DNA of 64,000 nucleotides, taken from Methylotenera sp. GTDB lineage: Bacteria; Pseudomonadota; Gammaproteobacteria; Burkholderiales; Methylophilaceae. The notes beneath the pieces were generated by a model, which was not told the DNA's origin, made no database searches, and saw only the letters and a program-made list of their open reading frames with translations. Of the stretch, positions 17,987-29,776 are shown in pieces (position 1 is the first letter of the stretch; each line of letters opens with the position of its first letter). Made by a program: the position numbers and the translations under genes. The stretch covers positions 1 through 64,000 of the forward strand of contig JADGRO010000013.1 in the NCBI GenBank assembly GCA_017880905.1. The letters are read 5' to 3'.

Positions 17987-20382
17987 CAAAAAAGCATAAT
18001 TCCAATCAACGAAATAACGACCCGCATGCCGGAAGGGAAGCCGCGCAGTATGACACGCCATTGCCTAGCCGTGAGTTAATTTTGCAAGTGTTGTCAGATC
18101 AAGGTGTGCCGTTGAGTATAGAGCAGGTTTATGGTTTGTTGGATATAGGCACAGCAGAGCGCGATAACTTTAATAAACGCCTTAACGCGATGGAGCGGGA
18201 AGGGCAGATTATGCGTAATCGCAAAGGTGCGCTGTGTTTAACCGAAAAAATTCACGTTATTGCCGGCACCGTGCAAGGCCACCCTGATGGTTTTGGCTTT
18301 CTAGTGCCTGACGACAAGATTAAACATCCAGAAGATTTATATTTGGCACCGCGTGAAATGGCACAGGTGATGCATGGCGACCGTGTAATAGTGCGTATGG
18401 CGGGGCTGGATAGAAAAGGACGCCCAGAAGGCAAAATAGTCGAGGTATTAGAGCGTAGCACTAAATCTTTGGTCGGGCGCGTCATTCAAGGCCAAGGCGT
18501 GACGATTGTGGCGGCCGAAGACAAACGAATCAATCAGGATATTTTGATTCCTTACCACTTAGATATGGGCGCCAAGCCAGGTCAGGTGGTGATGGTGGAA
18601 CTCACCGCACAGCCATCGGCAGGTGCACACCCTATGGGCGAAGTAGTGCAAATTTTAGGCAACTATGCCGATAGCGGCATGGAGATTGAAATTGCGCTGC
18701 GTAAACACAAGCTGCCGCACGAGTTTTCGCCAGCGGCAGTTCGGCAAGCGGAAAACCTTCCTAAGCTTGTTCAGCCTGCCGATTACAAAGGCCGTATGGA
18801 TTTACGCGAGTTGCCACTGATTACGATTGATGGCGAAACCGCGCGCGACTTTGATGATGCCGTTTATGCAGAACCACAAGGCAAAGGTTGGCGTTTGGTG
18901 GTAGCGATTGCAGATGTGAGTTTTTACGTGAAACCAGACGACGCGCTTGATAAAGAAGCGTTTGAGCGCGGCAATTCGGTATATTTCCCACGTCGCGTTA
19001 TCCCCATGTTGCCAGAAGCCTTATCCAATGGCCTGTGCTCGCTCAATCCAGACGTGGAGCGGCTATGCATGGTGTGCGATATGCAGCTTGATGGTATGGG
19101 TGTTGTTAAACAGTACAAATTTCATCCATCGGTGATGCGCTCCAAAGCGCGTATGACCTATACGCAAGTGTTCGACATGCTACAAAACCCACTTGGCGAA
19201 TTGGCAAAACAATATGCTTGGTTGATGCCGCACGCACAAAACCTATATTCGCTATTTAAACTGATGTTAGCCGAACGTGAAAAACGTGGTGCGATTGAAT
19301 TTGAATCGATCGAAACCATCATGATTTTTAACGAAAACGGCAAAATTGACCGCATTGTGCCTGCCAATCGTAACGAGGCGCATAAACTGATTGAAGAATG
19401 CATGCTGGCGGCCAATGTGTGTGCGGCCGACTTTCTAAAAAAATATGAACATTCTGCGCTTTACCGCATCCACGAAGGCCCAACGCCTGAAAAATTAGAA
19501 GCGTTGCGTACTTTTATGGGTGAAGTCGGTTTTAGCGTGGGTGGTGGCGATAAACCACACGCGAAAGACTACGGCAGGCTAATGAAGCTAATTAAAGATA
19601 GGCCAGATGCGCAATTATTACAAACCGTGCTGCTAAGGTCTATGCAGCAAGCAGTTTATAGTCCAGATAACGTTGGCCATTTTGGGCTGGCTTACGAAGC
19701 TTACGCGCACTTTACTTCGCCTATTCGTCGCTATCCCGATTTGCTGATTCACCGCGCTATTAAAGCCGTATTGAGTGGCGAAAAGTATTCGGCAAAAGAT
19801 TGGCAGAGTTTAGGTGCGCATTGCTCGATGACCGAGCGGCGTGCCGATGACGCGACACGTGACGTAAACAATTGGCTTAAATGCTATTTCATGCAAGATA
19901 AAATTGGCGAAGTTTACCAAGGTACCGTGGCTGGCGTCACCAGTTTTGGCGTGTTTGTGGCGCTAGATGGTGTGTATGTTGAAGGTTTGTTGCACGTGAC
20001 TGAATTGGGCAACGATTACTTTAATTACGACAAAGCACGCCATGCAATGGTTGGCGAACGCTCAGGCGTGCGCTTTAGGTTGGGCGATAGACTCACGGTT
20101 AAAGTGGCGCGCGTCGATTTAGAAACCAGCAGAATTGATTTTACCTTGGTGAGCCACTCATCGCATTTAAGCGTTAGACCACAGGCCAATATCCATAAGG
20201 CTTCTGGCGATGTTCATAACAGAACATTAAGTGCTAATAAAAATAAAGTATCGACGGATTTTAAACCGTTGAGCACACGTGCATTAGAAAAAGCCAAGCA
20301 TGATCGCTCAGGCGGACAGAAAAACACACAGAAACCCGTCCATAAACAACACACAAAACACAGCAAAAACAAAGGTAAGTGA
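17980..20382 (+). CDS. rnr: Ribonuclease R
   Basis: This 800-residue 3'-5' exoribonuclease degrades structured RNA and acts in mRNA and tRNA quality control. The order is N-terminal winged-helix ([17 protein letters not shown]), two cold-shock OB domains ([13 protein letters not shown]), the RNB catalytic domain with [13 protein letters not shown] (about residue 285), an S1 domain ([17 protein letters not shown]) and a lysine-rich tail. The start is TTG, supported because the N-terminal sequence aligns with family proteins from there on and no ATG is available. The nearest upstream gene is the divergent tRNA-Leu. It is followed 8 nt later by rlmB, as in many Proteobacteria. Confidence 0.95.
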   Translation: MSTKKHNSNQRNNDPHAGREAAQYDTPLPSRELILQVLSDQGVPLSIEQVYGLLDIGTAERDNFNKRLNAMEREGQIMRNRKGALCLTEKIHVIAGTVQGHPDGFGFLVPDDKIKHPEDLYLAPREMAQVMHGDRVIVRMAGLDRKGRPEGKIVEVLERSTKSLVGRVIQGQGVTIVAAEDKRINQDILIPYHLDMGAKPGQVVMVELTAQPSAGAHPMGEVVQILGNYADSGMEIEIALRKHKLPHEFSPAAVRQAENLPKLVQPADYKGRMDLRELPLITIDGETARDFDDAVYAEPQGKGWRLVVAIADVSFYVKPDDALDKEAFERGNSVYFPRRVIPMLPEALSNGLCSLNPDVERLCMVCDMQLDGMGVVKQYKFHPSVMRSKARMTYTQVFDMLQNPLGELAKQYAWLMPHAQNLYSLFKLMLAEREKRGAIEFESIETIMIFNENGKIDRIVPANRNEAHKLIEECMLAANVCAADFLKKYEHSALYRIHEGPTPEKLEALRTFMGEVGFSVGGGDKPHAKDYGRLMKLIKDRPDAQLLQTVLLRSMQQAVYSPDNVGHFGLAYEAYAHFTSPIRRYPDLLIHRAIKAVLSGEKYSAKDWQSLGAHCSMTERRADDATRDVNNWLKCYFMQDKIGEVYQGTVAGVTSFGVFVALDGVYVEGLLHVTELGNDYFNYDKARHAMVGERSGVRFRLGDRLTVKVARVDLETSRIDFTLVSHSSHLSVRPQANIHKASGDVHNRTLSANKNKVSTDFKPLSTRALEKAKHDRSGGQKNTQKPVHKQHTKHSKNKGK

Positions 20383-20390
20383 TAAGAATT

Positions 20391-21149
20391 ATGAGCGAAG
20401 CCCGCATATTGTTTGGCTTTCACGCGGTTTTAAGTCGCATGCGTCAACACGCCACCAGTATCGAAGAGATTTTGATTGATCGTGACCGCATTGATGCGCG
20501 CATGAAGGATTTGCTCAACATGGCAGAAAATGCCAATGTGCGCGTGATGCAGGTGGAACGCAGCAGGTTGGATGGCTTGGCGGGCATCAACGGTCGTCAT
20601 CAAGGTGTGATTGCGCGCGTGGTCGATACGCCGATTCCTTACAAAGATATTCACGATATTTTGGAGTCGGATTTAAAAGAACCGCCATTTTTCTTGGTGC
20701 TGGATGGGGTGGAAGACCCACATAATCTGGGTGCATGCTTGCGCGTGGCCGATGCCATGGGGGTACATGCGGTGATTGCGCCTAAAGACCGTGCTGTGGG
20801 TTTAAACGCGACTGTACGCAAGGTGGCAAGTGGTGCGGCAGAGGCGGTACCGTTTATTGCTGTGACTAACCTTGCGCGAACATTGCGCGAGTTAAAAGAT
20901 GCTGGCGTGTTTATTGTAGGCACCACAATGGACGCACCAACTAGCCTACTGAATACTACTAAACTAGATGGTCCAATTGCGTTAGTACTAGGGGCTGAGG
21001 GTGACGGCATACGCCGTTTAACTGCCGAAACTTGCGATGTGTTAGTGACAATCCCAATGTTCGGCTCGGTAGAAAGCCTTAACGTGAGTGTGGCGAGCGG
21101 AATCTGTTTATATGAAGTGCGCCGCCAGCGCAGTCTGGTTAAGGCTTAA
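20391..21149 (+). CDS. rlmB: 23S rRNA (guanosine-2'-O-)-methyltransferase
   Basis: This 252-residue SpoU-family enzyme methylates the ribose of a conserved 23S rRNA guanosine (G2251 in E. coli) during 50S assembly. Visible features are the N-terminal substrate-binding start [12 protein letters not shown] and knot motifs [27 protein letters not shown] and [18 protein letters not shown] 20391 is preferred over the track's GTG 20379. It is in an operon with rnr. Its stop codon overlaps the infA-like stop by TTA within TTAA. Confidence 0.95.
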   Translation: MSEARILFGFHAVLSRMRQHATSIEEILIDRDRIDARMKDLLNMAENANVRVMQVERSRLDGLAGINGRHQGVIARVVDTPIPYKDIHDILESDLKEPPFFLVLDGVEDPHNLGACLRVADAMGVHAVIAPKDRAVGLNATVRKVASGAAEAVPFIAVTNLARTLRELKDAGVFIVGTTMDAPTSLLNTTKLDGPIALVLGAEGDGIRRLTAETCDVLVTIPMFGSVESLNVSVASGICLYEVRRQRSLVKA

Positions 21150-21406
21150 TAAGTACGTCTTTTAGGCGGGCTGTAAGCCGTTTTAGCTTCAATATGCCTA
21201 AATGTGATACGGCCGTTATTAATATCGTAAGGCGATAACTCCAACGTTACCTTATCACCAGCCAGAATACGGATATGATTTTTCTTCATCTTACCACCGG
21301 TGTAAGCAACAAGCTTATGGCCGTTATCCAGCGTTACGCGGTAGCGCGAATCAGGCAATATCTCCATCACCATGCCGCTCATTTCAATTAGTTCTTCTTT
21401 AGCCAT
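21146..21406 (-). CDS. infA: Translation initiation factor IF-1 paralogue
   Basis: The 86-residue product starts [24 protein letters not shown] at ATG 21406. The track's 130-residue version adds a non-conserved extension. It is an OB-fold/S1 protein with the IF-1 core ([26 protein letters not shown]). It has a basic C-terminal extension (about 15 residues, ending SPPKRRTY) that canonical 72-residue IF-1 lacks. Betaproteobacteria often carry a second infA outside the ribosomal operon, and this is probably that copy. It binds the 30S A site and may act as an RNA chaperone. It lies divergent to cspA. Confidence 0.88.
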   Translation of the reverse strand: MAKEELIEMSGMVMEILPDSRYRVTLDNGHKLVAYTGGKMKKNHIRILAGDKVTLELSPYDINNGRITFRHIEAKTAYSPPKRRTY

Positions 21407-21572
21407 AACACTACTCCAATCATCATTTGAGACCCGTAAACAAAATTGGGAATAGTGTGAGGATAAAAAACAACAAAGCGTGTAGACACTACCAACGCCA
21501 AGCGCAGTATAGTCTTGCGGGCGAGAATAAGCAATCAATTACAAGATTACCAGAAATAAATGTTGATATTGC

Positions 21573-21601
21573 TTGACATATGGACAGATTAGCCGTACAA
21601 A
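21573..21601 (+). promoter_or_regulatory. Sigma-70 promoter candidate for cspA
   Basis: TTGACA at 21573-21578 and TACAAA at 21596-21601 are separated by 17 nt. Initiation near 21608 would leave a leader of about 100 nt before the cspA ATG, as is typical for cold-shock genes. Confidence 0.6.
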
Positions 21602-21632
21602 GGCGCTTAGGCGTTTAGATTTTTAATTAATT

Positions 21633-21658
21633 GAGTCCGTTGTGGGCTCTTTTTTTTT
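21633..21658 (+). terminator. Intrinsic-terminator-like hairpin inside the cspA leader
   Basis: GAGTCC-GTTGT-GGGCTC forms a six-pair stem (one G-U) followed directly by a run of nine T residues. It sits between the candidate promoter and the cspA start. It would therefore stop or attenuate cspA transcription rather than end an upstream + strand gene, since none reads in after rlmB at 21149. Confidence 0.55.
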
Positions 21659-21710
21659 GAAAGTAGAAACTTTTTTGGGGTGCCTCCCTTTTTAGTAAGA
21701 AAGTAATATT

Positions 21711-21914
21711 ATGGCAACAGGTATTGTAAAGTGGTTTAATGATTCTAAGGGTTTTGGTTTCATTACCCCAGATGCAGGCGGTGACGATTTATTCGCACAC
21801 TTCTCAGCTATCGTAGATAGCGGCTACAAAAGTTTGAAAGAAAATGATCGCGTTAGTTTTGACGTGACAGAAGGGCCAAAAGGTAAACAAGCTTCTAACA
21901 TTCAGAAAGCTTAA
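21711..21914 (+). CDS. cspA: Cold-shock protein CspA family
   Basis: This 67-residue single OB-fold RNA chaperone has RNP1 (KGFGFITP) and RNP2-type (DLFAHFSAI) motifs intact: [18 protein letters not shown]. It melts mRNA secondary structure and may act as an antiterminator. The long leader with a terminator-like hairpin points to RNA-level control. It is followed by a strong terminator at 21961. Confidence 0.95.
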   Translation: MATGIVKWFNDSKGFGFITPDAGGDDLFAHFSAIVDSGYKSLKENDRVSFDVTEGPKGKQASNIQKA

Positions 21915-21960
21915 TTCCTAGAATTCAAACTATCGGATTCTAAAACATAGAATTCTTAAA

Positions 21961-21985
21961 AATGGCCCGTAAGGGCCATTTTTTT
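21961..21985 (+). terminator. Rho-independent terminator between cspA and cbbR
   Basis: AATGGCCC-GTAA-GGGCCATT is followed by a T tract. The flanking A residues allow it to work in both directions for the convergent cspA and cbbR. Confidence 0.85.
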
Positions 21986-21996
21986 ATGAGTTTACC

Positions 21997-22917
21997 TTAA
22001 TTAGCAATAAACATTTCTGTCAGGATTTTTCCGCCTTTTCCCAGCATAAAGTATCTAAAAGCCTCAGCGGCTTGCGATGCGTTGCGCTTAGTGAGCGCAA
22101 CTACATGCCAAGTGCGCATAATAGGCGTGTTTTGAATATCTAGAATGATGATTTGTTTATTAGCAAGTTCACTGCCTATGGTGTGCATGGAAACAAACGA
22201 GATGCCCAAATCGGCCATCACGGCTTGCTTAATCGTCTCATTACTAGACATTTCCATGCTGACAATGGGTGAGAGATTGTGTTCGGCGAAATAACTTTCC
22301 ATGATAGCGCGCGTGCCCGAGCCAGATTCACGCGAAATAATTTCAAAATCACTTAAAGCATCTGGCGTTAAGTTAACTTTGCCCGATAGCGGATTAAGCG
22401 GGCTGGCAATAAACACGTGCGGATGGCTGGCAAACGCCTCTATACGCGTATCGATTTCTTTTGGGGGTATGCCCATAATCGCAATGTCAATTTTTCCGTC
22501 GCGCAGCAATTCAACCAGTTGTTGCCGGTTTCGTACCTCAATCAATATTTTAATGTGCTGGTATTGCAATTTAAACTGTATGAGCAAATGCGGTAGAAAA
22601 TACTGTGCCGTACTTACCAGCCCAATTTTTAGCGGTCGTGAATCAACGCCTTTCAGCTGGTCGATTATATCGCTCGCCTCATTCAGAGTGCTTACAATTT
22701 TTTTGGCATAAGGCAAAAAATATTCTCCTGCAGAAGTAAGCTGCAACGATTTACCTTCTCGAATGAATAAATCGGCATCCAATAGCGATTCCATTTCTTT
22801 AATCTGCAACGATACAGCAGGCGCAGAGACATGAATTTCTTTGGCCGCATGGGTGAAATTGAGATGTTTTGCGGCAGAAATAAACATCTTTATCTGCCTA
22901 ACTGTAATATTTGCCAT
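21997..22917 (-). CDS. cbbR: LysR-type regulator of the Calvin cycle operon
   Basis: This 306-residue LysR-type protein has an N-terminal winged helix-turn-helix (LNFTHAAKEIHVSAPAVSLQIKEME) and a C-terminal periplasmic-binding-like effector domain (LKIGLVSTAQYFLPHLL). Its divergent placement 130 bp from cbbL and the conserved CbbR-like effector domain mark it as CbbR, which activates cbb genes in response to metabolites such as NADPH or RuBP. There are no other regulators in this block. Confidence 0.9.
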   Translation of the reverse strand: MANITVRQIKMFISAAKHLNFTHAAKEIHVSAPAVSLQIKEMESLLDADLFIREGKSLQLTSAGEYFLPYAKKIVSTLNEASDIIDQLKGVDSRPLKIGLVSTAQYFLPHLLIQFKLQYQHIKILIEVRNRQQLVELLRDGKIDIAIMGIPPKEIDTRIEAFASHPHVFIASPLNPLSGKVNLTPDALSDFEIISRESGSGTRAIMESYFAEHNLSPIVSMEMSSNETIKQAVMADLGISFVSMHTIGSELANKQIIILDIQNTPIMRTWHVVALTKRNASQAAEAFRYFMLGKGGKILTEMFIAN

Positions 22918-24538
<1,621 letters not shown>

Positions 24539-24572
24539 TTGGGTTTTTAACTAATTCTAGGAGAATTTAATC

Positions 24573-25007
24573 ATGATGACCAATCCTAACGGTATCGTTA
24601 CACAAGGGCAGTTTTCGTTTCTGCCACCTTTGACTGACGTGCAAATTACCGCACAAATTAAGTACGCATTGGGCAAAGGCTGGGCGCTTTCGGTGGAATA
24701 CACCGACGACCCACATCCGCGCAATACTTATTGGGAAATGTTCGGTGCGCCGATGTTTGACCTAAAAGACCCCGCTGGAATTTTGATGGAAATCAACAAT
24801 TGTCGCAAAACTTTCCCCAATCATTACATTCGTGTCATGGCATTTAGCTCGGTGCGTGGAGTGGAAAGCCCGACCATGTCCTATATCGTCAATCGCCCTA
24901 AAAATGAACCTGGCTTTAGCCTGGTGCGTCAGGAAACTGATGGCCGCAACATCCGCTACACCATCCATTCCTACGCCACAGACAAGCCAGAAGGCGAGCG
25001 CTATTAA
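24573..25007 (+). CDS. cbbS: RuBisCO small subunit, red-type
   Basis: This 144-residue subunit starts [25 protein letters not shown] after a clear AGGAG. It includes [22 protein letters not shown] and a C-terminal extension ([22 protein letters not shown]) typical of red-type small subunits, which forms a beta barrel in the central pore. It assembles as L8S8 with CbbL. Either of the tandem ATGs at 24573/24576 could start translation. Confidence 0.96.
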   Translation: MMTNPNGIVTQGQFSFLPPLTDVQITAQIKYALGKGWALSVEYTDDPHPRNTYWEMFGAPMFDLKDPAGILMEINNCRKTFPNHYIRVMAFSSVRGVESPTMSYIVNRPKNEPGFSLVRQETDGRNIRYTIHSYATDKPEGERY

Positions 25008-25023
25008 AAGCATCGGTGGCTTC

Positions 25024-25950
25024 ATGACTACTAAATTACCATCAGATAAAATTGATATTCAAGCGCTATTAAAAGAATCTCATATTAATGAGGTATTGGA
25101 TGAGCTTGATAAAGATTTAGTCGGTTTAGTACCAGTTAAGCAGCGTATTCGTGAAATTGCAGCTTACCTGTTAATCACAAAAGCTAGGCTGCAATTAGGG
25201 ATTGAGGCCGCCAAACCAAGTTTGCACATGTGTTTTACGGGTAATCCAGGTACAGGCAAGACCACCGTTGCACTTAAAATGGCTGAGATTTTGCATCGCT
25301 TAGGTTATATTCGCCAAAACCATGTAGTCAGCGTGACACGTGACGATTTGGTGGGGCAATATATCGGGCATACCGCGCCAAAAACCAAAGAAGTGATTAA
25401 AAAAGCCATGGGCGGTGTTTTGTTTATTGATGAGGCTTATTACCTTTACCGGCCAGAAAATGAGCGTGATTATGGGCAAGAATCCATCGAAATTTTATTG
25501 CAGACGATGGAAAATCATAGAGACGATCTAGTCGTGATTTTAGTGGGTTATCAAGATCGCATGAGCACTTTTTTTAAATCGAATCCTGGTATGTCGTCAC
25601 GGATTGCACATCATATTGATTTTCCAGATTATGATGAAAACGAGTTGCTTGAAATTGCAAAATTGATGGTGAGTGCTATGCATTATAATCTCGACAAGCA
25701 TGCTATAAATGCGATGAAAGCTTATATTCAGAAACGAAAACAGCAGCCGCATTTTGCCAATGCACGTTCTATACGAAATGCTTTGGATCGCGCTAGGTTG
25801 CGGCAGGCGAATCGATTATTTAATGATGCAATTAAACATAAAAAAGAGACTACTGCAGAAGATTTATCATTAATTACTGAGGCCGATATTCGCGCTTCGC
25901 GGGTCTTTAATGCTGGGCTTGATGATGGTCTTAATGCAAAAAAAGCTTGA
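25024..25950 (+). CDS. cbbX: Red-type RuBisCO activase CbbX
   Basis: This 308-residue AAA+ protein remodels inhibited red-type RuBisCO by pulling on the large-subunit C-terminus, using ATP and RuBP. Walker A is [15 protein letters not shown] and Walker B is [12 protein letters not shown], with pore-loop and sensor regions present ([26 protein letters not shown]). ATG 25024 is the real start; the track's 24832 start runs through cbbS in another frame. It lies 16 nt after cbbS, so it is co-transcribed. Confidence 0.96.
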   Translation: MTTKLPSDKIDIQALLKESHINEVLDELDKDLVGLVPVKQRIREIAAYLLITKARLQLGIEAAKPSLHMCFTGNPGTGKTTVALKMAEILHRLGYIRQNHVVSVTRDDLVGQYIGHTAPKTKEVIKKAMGGVLFIDEAYYLYRPENERDYGQESIEILLQTMENHRDDLVVILVGYQDRMSTFFKSNPGMSSRIAHHIDFPDYDENELLEIAKLMVSAMHYNLDKHAINAMKAYIQKRKQQPHFANARSIRNALDRARLRQANRLFNDAIKHKKETTAEDLSLITEADIRASRVFNAGLDDGLNAKKA

Positions 25951-25998
25951 ACAAAGCATAATAATCATTATAAATAGTGGTTTAGTGAGGATGAAAGT

Positions 25999-26862
25999 AT
26001 GTCTAAGAAATACCCAGTTATAGCAATTACTGGATCGTCTGGTTCCGGCACGACTACGGTCAGGCAGAGTTTCCAGCATATATTTACACGTGAAAAAATT
26101 GATGCCACGGTGATTGAGGGCGATTCATACCACAAATACGAGCGTGCCGAGATGGACTCCTTGATAAAACAACGTGACCTTGTTTCGGGTTCTAATTTTA
26201 GTCATTTTGGTCCGGAGGCCAATTTACTGGGTGAACTAGCCAAAACGTTTGAAACGTTTGGCAAAACCGGAAAATGCAAAACCCGCAAATATATTCATTC
26301 GGATATAGAAGGGCTATCCTATAAGCAAAATGCGGGGACGATGACGCCGTGGGTGGATGCACAATCTGATATCTTATTCTACGAAGGTTTGCATGGTGGC
26401 TATGTAGGCGAGGATGCGGATGTTGCTAAACATGTGGATTTGCTGGTTGGCGTGGTGCCCATCATTAATTTGGAGTGGATACAAAAGCTGCATCGTGATC
26501 AAAAAATGCGCGGCTATTCGTCGGAAGCGGTGATTGATACCATTCTAAATAGAATGCCAGATTATATTCATCACATTTGCCCACAGTTTTCTCGCACCCA
26601 CATTAATTTTCAACGTGTGCCGACGGTAGACACTTCTAATCCTTTCATTGCTAAAGATATTCCAAGTGCGGATGAAAGCATATTGGTGATTCGCTTTGCC
26701 AATCCTCATGGGATAGATTTTCAATATTTACTTAGTATGTTGCACGGCTCAATGATTACACGACCCAATACTATTGTCGTGCCAGGGGGTAAAATGGGCT
26801 TGGCATTACAGTTTATTTTTACGCCCATGATTTTGAAATTGATTGCAGAAAGTAAAAAATAG
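25999..26862 (+). CDS. prkB: Phosphoribulokinase (class I)
   Basis: This 287-residue kinase makes the RuBisCO substrate RuBP from ribulose-5-phosphate. It opens with the P-loop AITGSSGSGTTTVRQSF, then VIEGDSYHKYERAEMDS and ILFYEGLHGG. Its length is that of proteobacterial (class I, octameric) enzymes. It has a good GAGGATGAAAGT leader and sits 48 nt behind cbbX, so it is very likely in the same operon. The symbol cbbP is also used for this gene. Confidence 0.96.
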   Translation: MSKKYPVIAITGSSGSGTTTVRQSFQHIFTREKIDATVIEGDSYHKYERAEMDSLIKQRDLVSGSNFSHFGPEANLLGELAKTFETFGKTGKCKTRKYIHSDIEGLSYKQNAGTMTPWVDAQSDILFYEGLHGGYVGEDADVAKHVDLLVGVVPIINLEWIQKLHRDQKMRGYSSEAVIDTILNRMPDYIHHICPQFSRTHINFQRVPTVDTSNPFIAKDIPSADESILVIRFANPHGIDFQYLLSMLHGSMITRPNTIVVPGGKMGLALQFIFTPMILKLIAESKK

Positions 26863-26886
26863 TTTAGTAAAACGATTTAATTTAAA

Positions 26887-28017
26887 ATGAAAATAGGCAT
26901 TCCAACCGAAATTAAAAGTGTAGAGCACCGCGTTGCCGCGACGCCAGAAACCGTTAAAAAAATGGTCGACTTAGGTTGTCTGGTCGTCGTGCAAAAAGGC
27001 GCTGGCGAGCGCGCCAGCATTACCAATGAGGCTTATCAAGCAGCGGGTGCTGAGCTTGTAACAGCTAAAGAAGTATTTAAAGCCGAGCTAATTCTTAAAG
27101 TGCGTGCGCCAGAGCCAGCCGAAATAAAAGCCATGAAATCTGGCACCGTGCTAATCGGCCTACTGGAGCCTTTCAATCAGCCACAATTAAAGAATATGGC
27201 CGAGCAAGGCCTGACGGCTTTCTCACTCGAGGCTTTGCCACGTAATAGCCGTGTGCAAAGTATGGATGTACTTTCATCGCAAGCTAACGTTGCGGGCTAT
27301 AAAGCAGTGTTGCTTGGCAGCCATTTTTATCAACGTTTTATGCCTATGTTGATGACTTCGGCAGGCACGGTGAAAGCCGCGCGGGTATTGATTCTTGGGG
27401 CAGGTGTGGCTGGCTTGCAAGCCATTGCAACCGCAAAACGCCTAGGTGCGGTGGTGGAGGCATCCGACGTGCGGCCTGCGGTGAAAGAGCAAATTGAATC
27501 GCTAGGCGCAAAGTTTTTGGATGTGCCTTATGAAACCGAAGAAGAAAAGGAAATTGCCGCAGGTACAGGTGGTTATGCACGCCCAATGCCAGCCGCATGG
27601 ATGCAGCGCCAAGCAGCTTTAGTAGCCCAGCGTGCCGCTGAAGCGGATATTGTGATTACTTCTGCGCTCATTCCCGGCCGCGAGCCGCCAATTTTACTGC
27701 ATGCAGAAACGGTAGAAAAAATGAAGCCCGGTTCGGTCGTCATTGATATGGCGGCAGGTTTGGGCAAGAATGGCGCTGGCAATTGCCCGCTCACCGAGGC
27801 CAATCAAGCGGTGGTGAAGCATGGAGTGACCATTGTGGGCTATACCAACTTGCCGAGCCTTGTCAGCGCAGATGCGTCAGCATTTTATGCACGCAACATA
27901 CTGGAATTTTTGAAGTTATTGGTAACGAGCGAAGGCAATTTTTACATACCCGCAGATGACGAATTAGTGACCGCCAGCTTGATGTGCAAAAACAATAAGA
28001 TAATCGAAAAGAAGTAG
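26887..28017 (+). CDS. pntAA: Proton-translocating NAD(P) transhydrogenase subunit alpha, part 1
   Basis: This 376-residue soluble NAD(H)-binding domain I has MKIGIPTEIKSVEHRVAATPETV, VLILGAGVAGLQAIATAKRLGA and a downstream VIDMAAGLGKNGAGN. With pntAB and pntB it forms the membrane enzyme that uses the proton gradient to reduce NADP+ with NADH. The split-alpha (three-gene) form is common in Alpha- and Betaproteobacteria. It lies 24 nt after prkB on the same strand, tying NADPH supply to CO2 fixation. Confidence 0.95.
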   Translation: MKIGIPTEIKSVEHRVAATPETVKKMVDLGCLVVVQKGAGERASITNEAYQAAGAELVTAKEVFKAELILKVRAPEPAEIKAMKSGTVLIGLLEPFNQPQLKNMAEQGLTAFSLEALPRNSRVQSMDVLSSQANVAGYKAVLLGSHFYQRFMPMLMTSAGTVKAARVLILGAGVAGLQAIATAKRLGAVVEASDVRPAVKEQIESLGAKFLDVPYETEEEKEIAAGTGGYARPMPAAWMQRQAALVAQRAAEADIVITSALIPGREPPILLHAETVEKMKPGSVVIDMAAGLGKNGAGNCPLTEANQAVVKHGVTIVGYTNLPSLVSADASAFYARNILEFLKLLVTSEGNFYIPADDELVTASLMCKNNKIIEKK

Positions 28018-28027
28018 GGAGTAGCAG

Positions 28028-28348
28028 ATGACTGATTTATTAACCATGCAAAACATCACGATTTTCGTGTTAGCCATTTTTGTGGGCTACCACGTGGTTT
28101 GGACGGTGACGCCAGCGCTACATACGCCGCTGATGTCGGTGACCAACGCCATTTCAGGCATTGTGATTGTTGGTGCAATGCTGCAAACCATCGATATTAA
28201 CGGTACTACTTTAAATTTAACCAGTATTTTGGGCGCAATCGCAGTTTTTTTAACTTCTATTAATATTTTCGGCGGCTTTCTGGTGACGCGACGCATGCTG
28301 GAAATGTTTAAAAAGAAAGAAAAACCAACTACTGAGGCCAAACAATGA
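28028..28348 (+). CDS. pntAB: NAD(P) transhydrogenase subunit alpha, part 2 (membrane)
   Basis: This 106-residue membrane component has four hydrophobic helices, starting [19 protein letters not shown]. It includes the conserved [20 protein letters not shown] and a short basic cytoplasmic tail. It provides part of the proton channel. It is 10 nt after pntAA and overlaps pntB by four bases (ATGA). Confidence 0.95.
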   Translation: MTDLLTMQNITIFVLAIFVGYHVVWTVTPALHTPLMSVTNAISGIVIVGAMLQTIDINGTTLNLTSILGAIAVFLTSINIFGGFLVTRRMLEMFKKKEKPTTEAKQ

Positions 28349-29715
28349 TGGCCGTTAACGCCAATTTCACAACCGCGGCGTATTTAATCTCCGCGGTGTT
28401 GTTTATTTTCTCGCTAAAAGGCTTGGCATCGCCCACCAGCGCGCGCTTGGGCAACACACTTGGCATGCTGGGTATGGCAATCGCTGCAATCACCACGCTG
28501 TTTGTAGGTCATCAGCTTATATTTCCACTGATTGGTATGGCAATTGTTTTAGGCGCAATCGTTGGCACTTTGGCGGCAAAACGTGTGCAGATGACCAAAA
28601 TGCCAGAATTGGTCGCGCTCATGCACTCATTTGTAGGCTTATCTGCGGTTTTAATCGCTATTGCTGCCGTTTTTAACACGGCAGAGGCGCATACCTCGGT
28701 ACAACGTATTGAATTGTTTATTGGCGCGTTTATTGGAGCTATTACATTTACCGCATCAGTCATCGCTTTTGGCAAACTTTCAGGCAAATTCGGCTCAAAA
28801 CCCGTTATTTTCAAGAGCCAACATCTATTAAATTTAGTGCTAGCCTTACTCATGTTGGGTTTTGGCATTGTTTTTTACATGCAGGGCAGCCAAACCGTAT
28901 TTTTAATTATGTGCGGCTTGGCGCTGGTGTTGGGCATCACGCTGATTATTCCAATCGGCGGGGCGGATATGCCAGTGGTGGTTTCTATGCTCAACAGCTA
29001 CTCGGGTTGGGCGGCGGCGGGCATTGGCTTTACCTTAAATAACTCGGTGCTCATCATCGCCGGTGCCTGTGTGGGCTCATCTGGCGCGATTCTGTCATAC
29101 ATTATGTGCAAAGCCATGAATCGCTCCATCATCGTCGTGATGTTAGGTGGTTTTGGTGCAGAAGCGAGTGTAGATGTGGCAGCTGGCGCACAAAAAGCTG
29201 TGAAATCTGGATCGGCAGATGATGCAGCCTTTTTAATGAGCAATGCAGATTCTGTGATTATCGTGCCTGGTTATGGTTTGGCGGTATCGCGCGCACAGCA
29301 TGCCTTGCAAGAGTTGACCAGTATATTAATCGAGAAGGGGGTGCATGTTAAATATGCCATCCACCCGGTAGCGGGGCGCATGCCAGGGCACATGAACGTG
29401 CTGCTGGCGGAAGCCGACGTGCCTTATGAGCAAGTGGTAGAGATGGAAGATGTAAATAATGAATTCGGGCAAACTGACGTAGTATTTGTAATTGGCGCGA
29501 ACGATGTGGTGAACCCCGCCGCGAAAAAACCCGGCAGCGCCATTTACGGTATGCCGATTTTAGAGGCTTACAAAGCAAAAACCATTATTGTGAATAAACG
29601 CAGCATGGCCGCAGGCTATGCGGGGCTTGATAACGAGCTTTTTTATTTGGACAAAACTATGATGGTGTTTGGCGATGCTAAGCATGTGGTTGAAGCAATT
29701 GTAAAAGCCATATAA
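28345..29715 (+). CDS. pntB: NAD(P) transhydrogenase subunit beta
   Basis: This 456-residue subunit has an N-terminal set of about nine membrane helices (the domain II proton channel) and a C-terminal NADP(H)-binding domain III. The domain III loops include [36 protein letters not shown] and [14 protein letters not shown]. The ATG at 28345 overlaps the pntAB stop; a second ATG follows at 28348. It closes the cbb-pnt run and is followed by a terminator. Confidence 0.96.
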   Translation: MMAVNANFTTAAYLISAVLFIFSLKGLASPTSARLGNTLGMLGMAIAAITTLFVGHQLIFPLIGMAIVLGAIVGTLAAKRVQMTKMPELVALMHSFVGLSAVLIAIAAVFNTAEAHTSVQRIELFIGAFIGAITFTASVIAFGKLSGKFGSKPVIFKSQHLLNLVLALLMLGFGIVFYMQGSQTVFLIMCGLALVLGITLIIPIGGADMPVVVSMLNSYSGWAAAGIGFTLNNSVLIIAGACVGSSGAILSYIMCKAMNRSIIVVMLGGFGAEASVDVAAGAQKAVKSGSADDAAFLMSNADSVIIVPGYGLAVSRAQHALQELTSILIEKGVHVKYAIHPVAGRMPGHMNVLLAEADVPYEQVVEMEDVNNEFGQTDVVFVIGANDVVNPAAKKPGSAIYGMPILEAYKAKTIIVNKRSMAAGYAGLDNELFYLDKTMMVFGDAKHVVEAIVKAI

Positions 29716-29738
29716 CGCTTTGTATTAACAAGAAAAAC

Positions 29739-29762
29739 GGCCCTGCTAAGGGCCATTTTTTT
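29739..29762 (+). terminator. Rho-independent terminator after pntB
   Basis: GGCCC-TGCTAA-GGGCC followed by A and a run of seven T residues lies 24 nt after the pntB stop. It separates the carbon-fixation block from the convergent minus-strand genes. Confidence 0.88.
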
Positions 29763-29776
29763 CATCTTAAATTTAT

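Noticed and set aside
21407-21538. 44-residue extension of the IF-1 paralogue
   Set aside because: The IF-1 family starts at MAKEEL; the extension resembles no known domain and spans the divergent promoter region.
24832-25023. N-terminal extension of CbbX in the ORF track
   Set aside because: The added residues come from reading cbbS in another frame; the conserved protein starts at 25024.
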